Origin: CAVUFH01 sp963740835
GTDB lineage: Bacteria > Actinomycetota > Acidimicrobiia > IMCC26256 > PALSA-610
DNA: 64,000 bases
Direction of reading: 5' to 3'
Assembly: GCA_963740835.1 (NCBI GenBank)
Contig: CAVUFH010000002.1
Location: 496,001-560,000, forward strand
Shown here: in pieces, positions 40,509 to 48,363 of the stretch
How the letters are laid out: every line of letters starts with the position of its first letter
Numbering within the stretch: the stretch's first letter is position 1
Made by a program: the position numbers and the translations under genes
Notes under the pieces: generated by a model
The model's database searches: none
Seen by the model: the letters and a program-made list of their open reading frames with translations, nothing else
Told to the model about the DNA's origin: nothing

Positions 40509-40906
40509 TCCGTCCCGCCACGATCGAGGACGTGGCGTCCGTGCTCGCGGTGTGGCGCGACGCGGGCGCGGTGCCCAGCGCGACCGACGACGAAGCGTCA
40601 ATCACCGCGCTCCTCGCCTTCGATGACGGCGCGCTCCTTGTCGCGGAGGCCGACGGGGTGGTCGTCGGCACGCTGATCGCGGCATGGGACGGATGGCGCG
40701 GCGACATGTACCGGCTCGCGGTCGTTCCGGAACACCGCCGCAACGGTGTTGCGGCCGCGCTCGCGGCGGCGGGGGAGGCGCGCCTGCACGGGTTGGGGTG
40801 CCGGCGTATCACCGCGCTCATCGTCGGCGAGCACGAACACGCGGTGGGCTTCTGGACGAGCATCGGATACACCCGGCAGGCGGGCCAGCACCGGTACGTG
40901 CGCTGA
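40502..40906 (+). CDS. GNAT family N-acetyltransferase
   Basis: A 134-residue GNAT protein with VIRPATIEDVASVLAVWRDAG at the start, the acetyl-CoA binding motif A YRLAVVPEHRRNGVAAALAAAG near residue 75 (R-R-N-G-V-A), and GFWTSIGYTRQAGQHRYVR at the end. The motif fits the YpeA/PhnO group. It overlaps the deacylase gene by seven bases and the nucleotidyltransferase by one (TGATG). It could acetylate an aminoacyl or small-amine substrate; nothing in the sequence decides this. Confidence 0.88.
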   Translation: MVIRPATIEDVASVLAVWRDAGAVPSATDDEASITALLAFDDGALLVAEADGVVVGTLIAAWDGWRGDMYRLAVVPEHRRNGVAAALAAAGEARLHGLGCRRITALIVGEHEHAVGFWTSIGYTRQAGQHRYVR

Positions 40907-41619
40907 TGGAGCACCTCGCCGAGCGCCTGGCGCAGATCCCCGGCGTGGAAGTCGTGACGCTGGGCGGCTCGCGCGCGGCGGGGACCGCGCGGGCGCACTC
41001 CGATTGGGACTTCGGGCTCTACTACCGCACGACGATCGATCCGGAAGACGTGCGCGCGCTGGGTTTCGCCGGCGAGGTGTTCGCGCCGGGGGAGTGGGGC
41101 ACCGTCCCGAACGGAGGAGCCTGGCTCGAAGTCGACGGCACCCGCGTCGACCTCGTCTATCGCGACCTGGCAACGGTGGAGGAGTGGACGGCGGACGCCC
41201 AGGCCGGGCGCTTCCGCGTCTTCCGCGAAGTGGGCTACGTCGCCGGCGCGCCGACGTACAGCTACGCAGCCGAGCTCGCGATCAACCGCCACCTCATAGG
41301 TGCGCTCCCCCGTCCGGCGTTCTCTGCGGCGCTGCGGACGCGTGCGCCCGAGTTCTGGCACCGTCTCGCGATCGGCGGTCTGAAGTTCGCCGAATCCCAC
41401 GCGCACCGCGACGACGCGGTCGCGTGCGCGGGCAACCTGGCCGTCGCCACGCTCGCAACCGCGCACGCTCGGATGTGCGCGCGTGGCGAGTGGTACCTGA
41501 ACGAGAAGGACCTGCTCTCGCGTGCCGGTCTCGAAGCCGTGCAACCCGCGCTGCGCGCGCTCGGCCCGGATCTGCTCGCATCCGTCGCGCGCGTGGAGGC
41601 CTTGCTCCGCGCTCCCTAG
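40906..41619 (+). CDS. nucleotidyltransferase-fold protein
   Basis: A 237-residue protein with the polymerase-beta-type nucleotidyltransferase motif LGGSRAAGTARAHSDWDFGL near residue 22 (GS then DxD as SDWD), and a third acidic residue in RVDLVYRD near 80. The C-terminal half is helical, as in kanamycin-nucleotidyltransferase-like proteins. It is not a MenA/MNT toxin-antitoxin pair: no HEPN partner is adjacent. It is the last gene of the deacylase-GNAT-nucleotidyltransferase operon. Target unknown. Confidence 0.82.
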   Translation: MEHLAERLAQIPGVEVVTLGGSRAAGTARAHSDWDFGLYYRTTIDPEDVRALGFAGEVFAPGEWGTVPNGGAWLEVDGTRVDLVYRDLATVEEWTADAQAGRFRVFREVGYVAGAPTYSYAAELAINRHLIGALPRPAFSAALRTRAPEFWHRLAIGGLKFAESHAHRDDAVACAGNLAVATLATAHARMCARGEWYLNEKDLLSRAGLEAVQPALRALGPDLLASVARVEALLRAP

Positions 41620-41632
41620 TGGGCGCTCGGCT

Positions 41633-42496
41633 CTAGACGGGCACGTTCAGCGTGATGGTCATGCCGTCGACGTTGCCGGTGACCGTCGGTGTCTGTTGCG
41701 AGACGCCGTCACTGAAGACCATGTCGGTCGCGAGCGACGTGCGCGCCAGATTCGTGACGCTCTGCTCGTAGCCACTCGTCGCGTACACGAGGTCGCACGA
41801 GTCCTCGGGCAGCGCGAGCTGGGAGGTCGCGACGGGCGTGCCCGCCTTCGTGGCTTCGGCCAGGCTCGGGTACACCTCGAAGTGCATGTGCGGCCACCGG
41901 CCCGAGTACGCGGCCGGGAAGATCGTCTGGAACGTGACGGAACCGTCGCTCCCCGCTTCCTGGACGCCGCGTAGGTAGTTCTGGTCCGCGGCGCCTTGGG
42001 AGTACATCGAGTAGTTGCCGTCGCGGTCGCAATGCCACAGGTACACCGCGGCACCGGGCAGCGCGCCACCCGTCGCGCTGTCGAGCACGGTGAGCTTCAC
42101 CGTCGCGGGCACACCCTCGGCGGTGCCGCTCGACGCGCCGAAGCTCGAGCGGATGTCGCGGCGCACGATGCCGCTCTCGGTCAGGACGTTCGGACCGTTC
42201 GTGCCGTCGCCTGGGAACGGCCCGGCCGTCTCCTCGGGGATCGGGGTCGTACTCGAACCGGTTGCGCTCGAGGGAGTGGTCGATGACGAACCGGCCGCAG
42301 TCGACGAGGTCGTGCTCGCGGCCTTCGAGTCGGAATTGTTGCTGCTCCCGCACGCGGCCGCGACCGCCACCACGGCGGCGCCACCGAGGAGCTTCAGGGC
42401 CTGGCGGCGGTGCACGAGGGTCGAGAGGTCGAACGCCAACCCGCGATCGTGGTCGTCGACGGCGTCGTCGGTCCGGTGGTGCAGGCGGGGTCCCAT
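41633..42496 (-). CDS. intradiol dioxygenase-like Tat lipoprotein
   Basis: A 287-residue protein. The N-terminus has a twin-arginine motif and lipobox in RRQALKLLGG followed by VAVAAACGSS, then a Ser/Thr-rich tether. The catalytic domain resembles extracellular intradiol ring-cleavage dioxygenases: ETAGPFPGDG near residue 105, VYLWHCDRDGNYSMY near 165, and YSGRWPHMHFEVYPS near 215 with the HxH iron ligands and a Tyr. Tat export fits a cofactor-loaded iron enzyme displayed outside the membrane. Substrates could be catechols. ATG 42496 is the best start before the Tat motif. The ligand set Tyr, Tyr, His, His looks complete. Confidence 0.82.
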   Translation of the reverse strand: MGPRLHHRTDDAVDDHDRGLAFDLSTLVHRRQALKLLGGAAVVAVAAACGSSNNSDSKAASTTSSTAAGSSSTTPSSATGSSTTPIPEETAGPFPGDGTNGPNVLTESGIVRRDIRSSFGASSGTAEGVPATVKLTVLDSATGGALPGAAVYLWHCDRDGNYSMYSQGAADQNYLRGVQEAGSDGSVTFQTIFPAAYSGRWPHMHFEVYPSLAEATKAGTPVATSQLALPEDSCDLVYATSGYEQSVTNLARTSLATDMVFSDGVSQQTPTVTGNVDGMTITLNVPV

Positions 42497-42589
42497 GAGC
42501 GCTCCTGGGCTGGGGGGTGGACTCCGCAACCTTGCCGCGTCCACCCGAGAGCTGCTCGTGCGCCCGCCGTGAGGTTCCTGGGAGCAGGT

Positions 42590-43027
42590 TCAGGTCGAGC
42601 TGAGGGCGTTCGTTGCGCCGAGCTGGCGCATCAGATCGCCTTCGCCGACCGCGGCCCAGTGGACAACGCCTTGACCCGCGTCGTTGCACTGGACGAGGTG
42701 GAACTGCTCGACGCTCACCCGGTTGCCGCTCGCGGAGATCCCGAAGAACGGCGCACCGGTGTGGGTGCCGGTGAGGATCACGCGGGCGGCGACGCGATCG
42801 TCCTCCGCGACGAGGTCTTCCACCGACATCCGCAGGTCCGGGAACGACGCGCGGAACATCGTGATGATCGCCTTCAGGTGGCCGCGGAAGTCGCCCTCAT
42901 CGTCGGTGAACTCGTGGCGGTCGACCGCGCCCGGCGCCAGGCACTCGTCGATGACGTCGACGTGCCCGGCGGTGAAGCCTTCCTCGAAGACCCGGCGCAC
43001 GGTCTGCTTGTTCGTGTTGGTGTCCAT
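42590..43027 (-). CDS. SnoaL-like polyketide cyclase / ester cyclase family protein
   Basis: A 145-residue NTF2-fold protein: NKQTVRRVFEEGFTAGHVDVID near residue 5, FRGHLKAIITMFRASFPDLRM near 45, and RVAARVILTGTHTGAPFFGISASG near 75, the typical SnoaL-like pattern. The AGGAGGA ribosome site 7 bases before ATG 43027 decides the start. It is divergent from a TetR gene across a GATAC-N8-GTATC palindrome, so it is a likely TetR target. Members of this family isomerise, cyclise or hydrolyse small organics. Confidence 0.88.
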   Translation of the reverse strand: MDTNTNKQTVRRVFEEGFTAGHVDVIDECLAPGAVDRHEFTDDEGDFRGHLKAIITMFRASFPDLRMSVEDLVAEDDRVAARVILTGTHTGAPFFGISASGNRVSVEQFHLVQCNDAGQGVVHWAAVGEGDLMRQLGATNALSST

Positions 43028-43058
43028 TGCGGCGTCCTCCTGATCGATTGCCTGATCC

Positions 43059-43082
43059 GATACCATTCTTTGTATCTAATAT
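43059..43082. promoter_or_regulatory. GATAC-N8-GTATC operator and TAATAT -10
   Basis: GATAC (43059-43063) and GTATC (43072-43076) make an inverted repeat between the divergent SnoaL-like and TetR genes. TAATAT (43077-43082) is a near-consensus -10 for the TetR gene directly beside it, which fits autorepression. Confidence 0.6.
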
Positions 43083-43097
43083 AGGAGCTTGTACCGA

Positions 43098-43745
43098 ATG
43101 AGCGAAGGTGTCAAGCGGCGTACGTACGACGCGAGCCGGCGGCAGCAGCAGGCCCGGGTCGCGCGCGCGCGAATCCTCGCGGCGGCACGGGAGCACTTCC
43201 TCGCCGACGGCTACGGCGCGACGACTGTCGCCGAGATCGCGGCTGACGCGGCTGTTTCGGTCGAGACCATCTACAAGGCGTTCAAGAACAAGCCCGGGCT
43301 GTTGAAGGGCGTGTTCGACGTCGCGATCGCCGGCGACGACGAACCAAGAGCGATCATGGAGCGAGAGTTCGTCCGCGCGATCGAAGCGGAGCCCGACCCG
43401 TCGGAGAAGTTGCAAGGGTACGCGCACCATCTCGCAACCGCGATGCCGCGCACCGCTCCGATCCAGCTGCTCGTGCGCGCGGTAGCGGCCGTCGATCCAG
43501 ACATTGCGGCAGTGCACGATCAGCTGCAACGCGAACGCCTCATGGGCATGACTGCGTTCGCGACGCACCTGGCCGACAGTGGCTCGCTGCGCGTCGGCGT
43601 CAGTCGCAACGACGCGCGCGACATCCTGTGGACGTACACCGCGGTGGAGCTCTACGAGCTGCTCGTCGACGGCCGTCGGTGGTCGAACGCGCGCTATCGC
43701 GACTTCGTCGCCGACGCCCTCATCGCCGCGCTCGTCAGCCGGTGA
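43098..43745 (+). CDS. TetR family transcriptional regulator
   Basis: A 215-residue TetR regulator with the HTH ILAAAREHFLADGYGATTVAEIAADAAVSVETIYKAFKNK at residues 26-65. The C-terminal ligand domain is helical, with HHLATAMPRTAPIQLLVRAVAA near 110. ATG 43098 is preferred to TTG 43089. It is divergent from the SnoaL-like gene and probably controls it and itself through the GATAC-N8-GTATC site. Confidence 0.9.
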   Translation: MSEGVKRRTYDASRRQQQARVARARILAAAREHFLADGYGATTVAEIAADAAVSVETIYKAFKNKPGLLKGVFDVAIAGDDEPRAIMEREFVRAIEAEPDPSEKLQGYAHHLATAMPRTAPIQLLVRAVAAVDPDIAAVHDQLQRERLMGMTAFATHLADSGSLRVGVSRNDARDILWTYTAVELYELLVDGRRWSNARYRDFVADALIAALVSR

Positions 43746-43755
43746 CCCAGGCGCG

Positions 43756-43783
43756 TTAGGGGTCCGGCGTCAGGGGTCCGGCG
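43756..43783. repeat. 14-bp tandem duplication at a stop codon
   Basis: The units TTAGGGGTCCGGCG and TCAGGGGTCCGGCG are adjacent. On the minus strand each encodes TPDP followed by a stop, the second being a copy of the true C-terminus of the VOC gene that ends at 43770. Confidence 0.75.
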
Positions 43784-44219
43784 TCCAGTCGGTGCCGAAG
43801 TCCTCGGGCGAGAACTCGCGCGGCTCGACGAGCACCAGCCAGTTCCCCGAGTTGTCGCGCATGAGCGCCTCGACGCCGTACGGACGTTCGGACGGCGGCT
43901 GCACGAACTCGACGCCCTTGGCCATCAGCTCTTCGTACAGCTTCTGGCAGTTGTCGGTCGCGAGTCCGAACCCGCTCATCGACCCGTTCGCGAGCGAGCG
44001 GCGGATCGCCTCCGCCATCTCGTCGCTGAGCGGCGGTCCGGGTGTCATCAGCGTGACTTGCAGCTCGGGCTGCGACGGGTGGCCGACCGTGACCCATCGG
44101 AACCCTTCACCCATCTTGATGTCGGAACGCTCCTCGAAGCCGAGCACATCGACGTAGAACCGCTTGGCTTCGTCCTGGTCGGTCACATACACGGTGAACA
44201 GCGAGATGTTGGTGATCAT
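43770..44219 (-). CDS. VOC family protein (bleomycin-resistance-like)
   Basis: A 149-residue VOC protein: LFTVYVTDQDEAKRFYVDVLGFEER near residue 7, FRWVTVGHPSQPELQVTLMTPG near 40, GFGLATDNCQKLYEELMAKGVEF near 82 and ALMRDNSGNWLVLVEPREF near 120. The VYVTDQDEAKRFY wording is typical of a widespread actinobacterial group of unknown function. It follows the AraC-type gene by 10 bases on the same strand, so it is a probable target of that regulator. Its last codons are duplicated in tandem downstream. Confidence 0.88.
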   Translation of the reverse strand: MITNISLFTVYVTDQDEAKRFYVDVLGFEERSDIKMGEGFRWVTVGHPSQPELQVTLMTPGPPLSDEMAEAIRRSLANGSMSGFGLATDNCQKLYEELMAKGVEFVQPPSERPYGVEALMRDNSGNWLVLVEPREFSPEDFGTDWTPDP

Positions 44220-44229
44220 GCCGATCAAC

Positions 44230-44676
44230 CTACGACCGGGTCGCGCGAGAAGGCTTCTCCGAAATTGCGGAATCTCTCCGGCGATCGCTGAGCCCGTGCA
44301 TGAACACGTAACAACCCGGGATACGCGGTGCGCCATCGGCGAACTTCGCTTGGTATTCGGACGGCGACACGCCGACGAGGTCGTGGAACCTCGCACTGAA
44401 CGAGCCGAGGCTCGTGTAGCCGATGCGGTGACATACCTCGGTGACGGTGAGGTTCGTCGCGCGCAGTAGGTCTTGCGCGCGCTCGATGCGTCGTTCGGTG
44501 AGATAGAGCGCGGGTGTCTTGCCGTACGTCGCCGCGAAGCAGCGCAGGAAGTGGAACTTTGAGACGCCGGCGGTCGCCGCGAGCCCGTCGAGATCGAGCG
44601 GTTCCGCGTACTCGCGATCCGCGGTGTCCTTCGCCCGACGCAGGTGGACGAGCAGTTCTTCGGGAACGCGCGTCAT
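44230..44676 (-). CDS. AraC family regulator (DNA-binding domain only)
   Basis: A 148-residue protein consisting almost only of the AraC double HTH: LDLDGLAATAGVSKFHFLRCFAATYGKTPALY near residue 28 and LTVTEVCHRIGYTSLGSFSARFHDLVGVSPSEY near 75. A stand-alone domain of this kind acts like SoxS/MarA or is controlled at expression level. The minus-strand TACGCT at 44690-44685 ends eight bases before the ATG, giving a leaderless start. The VOC gene follows after 10 bases. Confidence 0.9.
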   Translation of the reverse strand: MTRVPEELLVHLRRAKDTADREYAEPLDLDGLAATAGVSKFHFLRCFAATYGKTPALYLTERRIERAQDLLRATNLTVTEVCHRIGYTSLGSFSARFHDLVGVSPSEYQAKFADGAPRIPGCYVFMHGLSDRRRDSAISEKPSRATRS

Positions 44677-44684
44677 CACCGGCG

Positions 44685-44690
44685 AGCGTA
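44685..44690 (-). promoter_or_regulatory. -10-like TACGCT before ATG 44676
   Basis: TACGCT on the minus strand ends eight bases before the AraC-type start codon; leaderless pattern. Confidence 0.4.
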
Positions 44691-44724
44691 GCGAGGCGGA
44701 CAGCTCGCGCCGCGCGCCGGCGCG

Positions 44725-45636
44725 TCAGCGATACCCGGTGACGTCGGCCGGGTTCCCGGGATCCTGGACCTCGACGAGGTACCGCCACGCGTCGGGTTGG
44801 CTGCCATCGAGGTCGGTGAAGCCGTACACGTGCGCGAGCTGCCCGCTCGACAGCGACTGGCCGTTCCAGCGGACGACGTCCGGGTCCGCCGCCAGCGCGA
44901 CGACCGCGCGTCCGACGAAGTGCGGCGTCTCCGAGATCGCGAAGTGCGGTTGGGCCTTGGTTGCGTCCGGCCACGTCGCTTCGGTCACGCCGAAGGCGTC
45001 GAGCATCGCTTCCGATCGCAGCCACCCTGGAGTCAGCGCGACCGCGGTTGCGCGGTGTTGCGCGAGCTCGTGCCCGAGCGCGAACGCCATCCGGTTCACG
45101 GACGACTTCACCAAGTCGTAGAAGAACGACACCCGGTAGTTGGTCGCGTTGTAGTCGGTGGTGCCGTCGTTCACCTCGACGACGAGCCCGCCGGGCCGTT
45201 CGATCAGCAGCGGCAGCGCGAAGTGGCTGGTGATCGCGTGCGTGTCGACGCCGAGCCGCAGCAAGTGCAGCCCGGTGTCGAGTGACGACTCCCAGACCGT
45301 CTTCTCCCACTCCATCGTCGTGGCTCCGAAGATGTCGTTGACGAGCACGTGCAGCGCGCCCTGCTCGGCACGGATGCGCGCGACCAGCGCCGACACCTCG
45401 TCGGGCACGAGGTGGTCGACCTGCACCGGGATGCCGCGACCGCCGGCGGCGTCGACGAGCTCGGCCGTCTCCTCGATCGTCTCGGGTCGTTCCATCTCCG
45501 ACCGTTGCGCCCGCGTCGTGCGGCCGGTGCAGTAGACGGTTGCGCCGGAGGCTCCGAGCTCCACCGCGATCCCTCGCCCGGCCCCGCGTGTCGCGCCCGC
45601 GACGAGCGCGACCTTCCCGGTCAGTGCATCGGCCAT
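44725..45636 (-). CDS. short-chain dehydrogenase/reductase, atypical
   Basis: A 303-residue SDR: LVAGATRGAGRGIAVELGASG near residue 10 (TGxxxGxG as AGATRGAG), VYCTGRTT near 35 for NADP binding, VLVNDIFGATTMEW near 98 in place of NNAG, and NYRVSFFYDLVKSSVNRM near 165 with Tyr and Lys. The altered NDI motif and larger middle resemble a group of actinobacterial SDRs near DHRS1. TAGGTT on the minus strand ends six bases before the ATG. Substrate unknown. Confidence 0.85.
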   Translation of the reverse strand: MADALTGKVALVAGATRGAGRGIAVELGASGATVYCTGRTTRAQRSEMERPETIEETAELVDAAGGRGIPVQVDHLVPDEVSALVARIRAEQGALHVLVNDIFGATTMEWEKTVWESSLDTGLHLLRLGVDTHAITSHFALPLLIERPGGLVVEVNDGTTDYNATNYRVSFFYDLVKSSVNRMAFALGHELAQHRATAVALTPGWLRSEAMLDAFGVTEATWPDATKAQPHFAISETPHFVGRAVVALAADPDVVRWNGQSLSSGQLAHVYGFTDLDGSQPDAWRYLVEVQDPGNPADVTGYR

Positions 45637-45642
45637 CGGTCG

Positions 45643-45648
45643 AACCTA
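45643..45648 (-). promoter_or_regulatory. -10-like TAGGTT before ATG 45636
   Basis: TAGGTT on the minus strand ends six bases before the SDR start codon. It lies just beside the 21-bp repeat array, which fills the rest of the intergenic region. Confidence 0.45.
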
Positions 45649-45654
45649 GGCGCG

Positions 45655-45846
45655 ACGGCTCACCAGAGTTGGTCGACGGCTCATCAGAGTTGGTCGACGG
45701 CTCATCAGAGTTGGTCGACGGCTCATCAGAGTTGGTCGACGGCTCATCAGAGTTGGTCGACGGCTCATCAGAGTTGGTCGACGGCTCACCAGAGTTGGTC
45801 GACGGCTCACCAGAGTTGGTCGACGGCTCACCAGAGTTGGTCGACG
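45655..45846. repeat. 21-bp tandem array, nine copies
   Basis: The unit GGCTCAYCAGAGTTGGTCGAC repeats at an exact 21-base period; CAGAGTT occurs at 45664 and every 21 bases to 45832. The only variation is C or T at one site: units 1 and 7-9 have C, units 2-6 have T. The last unit is the 3' end of the gene at 45828, so each copy encodes VDQLW and a stop on the minus strand. Confidence 0.95.
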
Positions 45847-46673
45847 TACGTGTCGGTGCCGACGACAGTGCGGAAGAACGGCGCCGCGAGGTGGATCGTG
45901 GCCAGGCCTTCGGACTCGACGTGGTCGGTGTAGGCCCGCACGGCCGCGAACGTGTCGCGGACGTCGCCCTTCACGAACAGCATCTGGAGGAGGCGCTCCT
46001 GGCCACCCGCCTTGCTGCCCAGGTCCATGGGCACGTTGCGCGGTTCGTTCTCGCCCGCGGAGGGCGTCCACGAACTGACGGTCTCGATGATCGAGCCCTT
46101 GAGCAGATCGGGGACGGCCAGTCGCGCGAGGTCGTCGTGAAGCCGGCGCGCGTCGCGGCCGATGCCGTCGAACCACAGCAGAACGATCCCGTCGTAACCG
46201 TGGTCGAGCGCGAGCTCGACCGGCACTGGGGCATCGTCGCGGTACTCGGCACCGAGGTGGTCGAACAAGATCGTGTGGATGTGCCGGCGCTCGGGGAAGC
46301 CGCGACCCTCCGCGTAGAGCGCGTTCACCTGCGGCCGGGCCCACGTGGAGAAGTGGTCCTCGTGGTGACCCTGCTCGACGAAGTAGATCGCGACGTACGA
46401 GCCGGCGTCGGGCGGACTCGCGATCGTCTCGTCGCCGGCGGGCCAGCGCGCGTCCTTGAGCTCGCGGGTCGCGACCCAGCGGCTACCTGCGAAGAGCCAG
46501 GGGCCGATCATGCAACCCGCGTAGAAGTGGTCGCGTTCGTACCAGCGGTTGTACGCGACCTCGTACCCCTCGTGCGGGTCGACGAGCGTCAGCAGCATGC
46601 TCCCGACCTTGATCGGATAGTCGCCGACACCTTCGGGAACGAGCGGGTACGTGTCCTTCACGCGCGCACCCAT
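45828..46673 (-). CDS. uncharacterised protein, possible dimeric alpha-beta barrel
   Basis: A 281-residue soluble protein I do not recognise. Two halves look alike: the first has GYEVAYNRWYERDHFYAG near residue 36 and the second PVPVELALDHGYDGIVLLWFDG near 150 with a later VRAYTDHVESEGLATIHLAAPF. Charged short strands and helices of this kind suggest an EthD-like ferredoxin fold, but this is inference. Its ATG lies inside the end of the OB-fold gene (16-base overlap), so it is translated with the OB-fold and thiolase-like genes and probably serves the same acyl-CoA. The final codons are the template of the nine-copy 21-bp array. Confidence 0.6.
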   Translation of the reverse strand: MGARVKDTYPLVPEGVGDYPIKVGSMLLTLVDPHEGYEVAYNRWYERDHFYAGCMIGPWLFAGSRWVATRELKDARWPAGDETIASPPDAGSYVAIYFVEQGHHEDHFSTWARPQVNALYAEGRGFPERRHIHTILFDHLGAEYRDDAPVPVELALDHGYDGIVLLWFDGIGRDARRLHDDLARLAVPDLLKGSIIETVSSWTPSAGENEPRNVPMDLGSKAGGQERLLQMLFVKGDVRDTFAAVRAYTDHVESEGLATIHLAAPFFRTVVGTDTYVDQLW

Positions 46674-47092
46674 CGCGGGAGGAACACGTCGTCGACCTTG
46701 GCGAACACGACACTCACCGGTTCACCGATCGTGATCGTCGCGGGATCGACCTCGTTGATCGCGCCATCGGCGGCGGTCACGAGGTTCCCGGCGAAGCGGA
46801 TCAGTGGATCGTCGTCGAGCTCCACGATGACCGCGTTGTACGGCGCGAACTCCGAGTACGCCGGGAGCAGCGGCGGGTGCGGGACGATGTACGACCAGAT
46901 GCGACCGCGCCCGCTCGTCGCTTCCCACTTCACGTCGGTCGACTGGCAGTGCGGGCACATCGGGCGGGGCGGCATGCGCCGGCGACCGCAGCCGCCGCAC
47001 ACCTGCACGAGCAGCTCACCGCGCGCGGTTCCTTCCCAGAACGGCGCCGAGGTGGGCTCGGAGAGATCCGGGAGCAACCATCCGCTCTCCAT
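46658..47092 (-). CDS. DUF35 zinc-ribbon/OB-fold protein
   Basis: A 144-residue DUF35 protein with both parts: a zinc ribbon CGGCGRRRMPPRPMCPHC near residue 32 and the OB fold GRIWSYIVPHPPLLPAYSEFAPYNAVIVELDD near 65-95. It resembles the C-terminal part of ChsH2, which binds the thiolase-like aldolase Ltp2. It overlaps the thiolase-like gene upstream by one base (TGATG) and the unknown gene downstream by 16. Complex formation with the thiolase-like protein is strongly implied by coupling. Confidence 0.88.
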   Translation of the reverse strand: MESGWLLPDLSEPTSAPFWEGTARGELLVQVCGGCGRRRMPPRPMCPHCQSTDVKWEATSGRGRIWSYIVPHPPLLPAYSEFAPYNAVIVELDDDPLIRFAGNLVTAADGAINEVDPATITIGEPVSVVFAKVDDVFLPRWVRA

Positions 47093-48259
47093 CAGGCCCG
47101 TTCCTTCGTGAACAGAAGCGCGGACGTCGGGACGCCTTCGCCGCTCGTGACGAGCGAGACGTCCGCGTTCGGGACTTGGCACGTGGAGGTGCCGCGGATC
47201 TGGCGCACGCCTTCGAGGATCAGGTTGAAGCCGTGCACGTACGCCTCCGACATGCCTCCACCGCTCGTGTTCACCGGGAGCCGCCCGTCGGGGCCCTCGA
47301 TCGCGCCGTTGTCGGTGAACGGTCCGCCTTCGCCGCGCCCGCAGAAGCCGTATCCCTCGAGGGAGAGCGGGATGAGCGGGCTGAACGCGTCGTAGAGCTG
47401 CGCGACCTTGACGTCCTCGGGACCGACGCTGGCGTTGGCCCACAGCCGCTTCGCCGCGGTCCATGCGGGGCCGCGGAGCGGATCCTCGGTGAAGTAGTTG
47501 GTCATCGTCTGGTGCTGCGGCGGCAGTCCTTGGGCGAACGCGTGGATCCACGCGGGCAGCTGCTCGGTGTCCGCCGCGCGGTCCGCGCTCGTGATCACGA
47601 CGGCGAGCGCGCCGTCGGTCTCGAGGCAGTTGTCGAAGAGGCACAACGGCTCGGAGATCCAGCGCGCGTTCATGTAGTCGTCGCGCGTCATCGATTTGTG
47701 GCCCATGGTCGAAGCCGGGTTCATGCTCGCATGCTTGCGGAATGCGAGCGCGACGTTCGCGAGGTGGTCGCGCGTCCCGCCGTACTCGTGCATGTACCGG
47801 CGCATCAACATCGCGATCTCGTCGACCGGCCGCAGGATGCCGAACGGGCGCGTCCACTGCCCGCTGTCGGCGAGGCGGGCTTCGGCTTGGGCCCACGGCC
47901 GGCTCGCCGGGTCGGCTCGCTTGCGGGCCCGCCACGCGACCGCGACCGTGCACTGGCCCGGTCGCGACCGCCATCGCGGCCTGCCCGATCACGCCGCAGC
48001 CCGCGCCGCCACCGAAGCCGACCTGGGAGAAGTACGTGATGTCGCCGAGTCCGACCGCGCGCGCGACTTCCACCTCGCGGTTCGGCTCCATCGTGTAGCT
48101 GGCGAGCCCGTCGACTTCCTCCGGCGCGATGCCGGCGTCGTCGAGCGCGAGCGCGATCGCCTGACATGCGAGCGAGAGCTCGGTGTCCGGGAGCCCCTTC
48201 CCGAACGCCGTCTGCCCGATCCCGACGACCGCGGTCTTGTCGTTGATCAGGTCAGGCAC
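47092..48259 (-). CDS. thiolase-like (Ltp2-type) protein, one frame break
   Basis: About 389 residues once corrected: TAVVGIGQTAFGKGLPDTELSL at the start, YFSQVGFGGGAGCGVIGQAAMAVA near residue 75, AQLYDAFSPLIPLSLEGYGFCGRGEG near 275, and LPVNTSGGGMSEAYVHGFNLI near 320. The nucleophile position lies in a Gly-rich segment without an obvious Cys, as in Ltp2-type retro-aldolases. Homology shifts frame near 47960 at a GGG, where one extra G in ACCGGGCCAG accounts for it and the text continues GQCTVAVAWRARKR. It starts at GTG 48259. It forms a module with the OB-fold and unknown genes downstream. Confidence 0.82.
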
Positions 48260-48294
48260 GCGCGGTCCTGGGGCGTTCCGCCTCGGCAGGATTT

Positions 48295-48363
48295 CTATGG
48301 CTCCCTCGCTGCGGACGAGGGGCCTGCGGCGCGAGTTCTGCGCTGCGTCCGCACTACCACCAT
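48295..48363 (-). CDS. repeat-encoded micro-ORF, 22 codons
   Basis: ATG to TAG on the minus strand, preceded by GAGGGAGC. The peptide begins MVVVRTQRRTRAAG, matching the MANVRTQRK start of the micro-ORFs at 17193-17317 in frame. Translation is unproven. Confidence 0.3.
   Translation of the reverse strand: MVVVRTQRRTRAAGPSSAAREP

Noticed and set aside
40906..41619. A MNT-HEPN toxin-antitoxin pair
   Set aside because: No HEPN-domain gene is adjacent, and the protein is larger than a minimal MNT antitoxin and lies in an operon with a deacylase and a GNAT.
45655..45846. Regular 21-bp repeats resembling a CRISPR array
   Set aside because: The units are contiguous with no unique spacers and no cas genes are near; they are a tandem duplication of a gene end.
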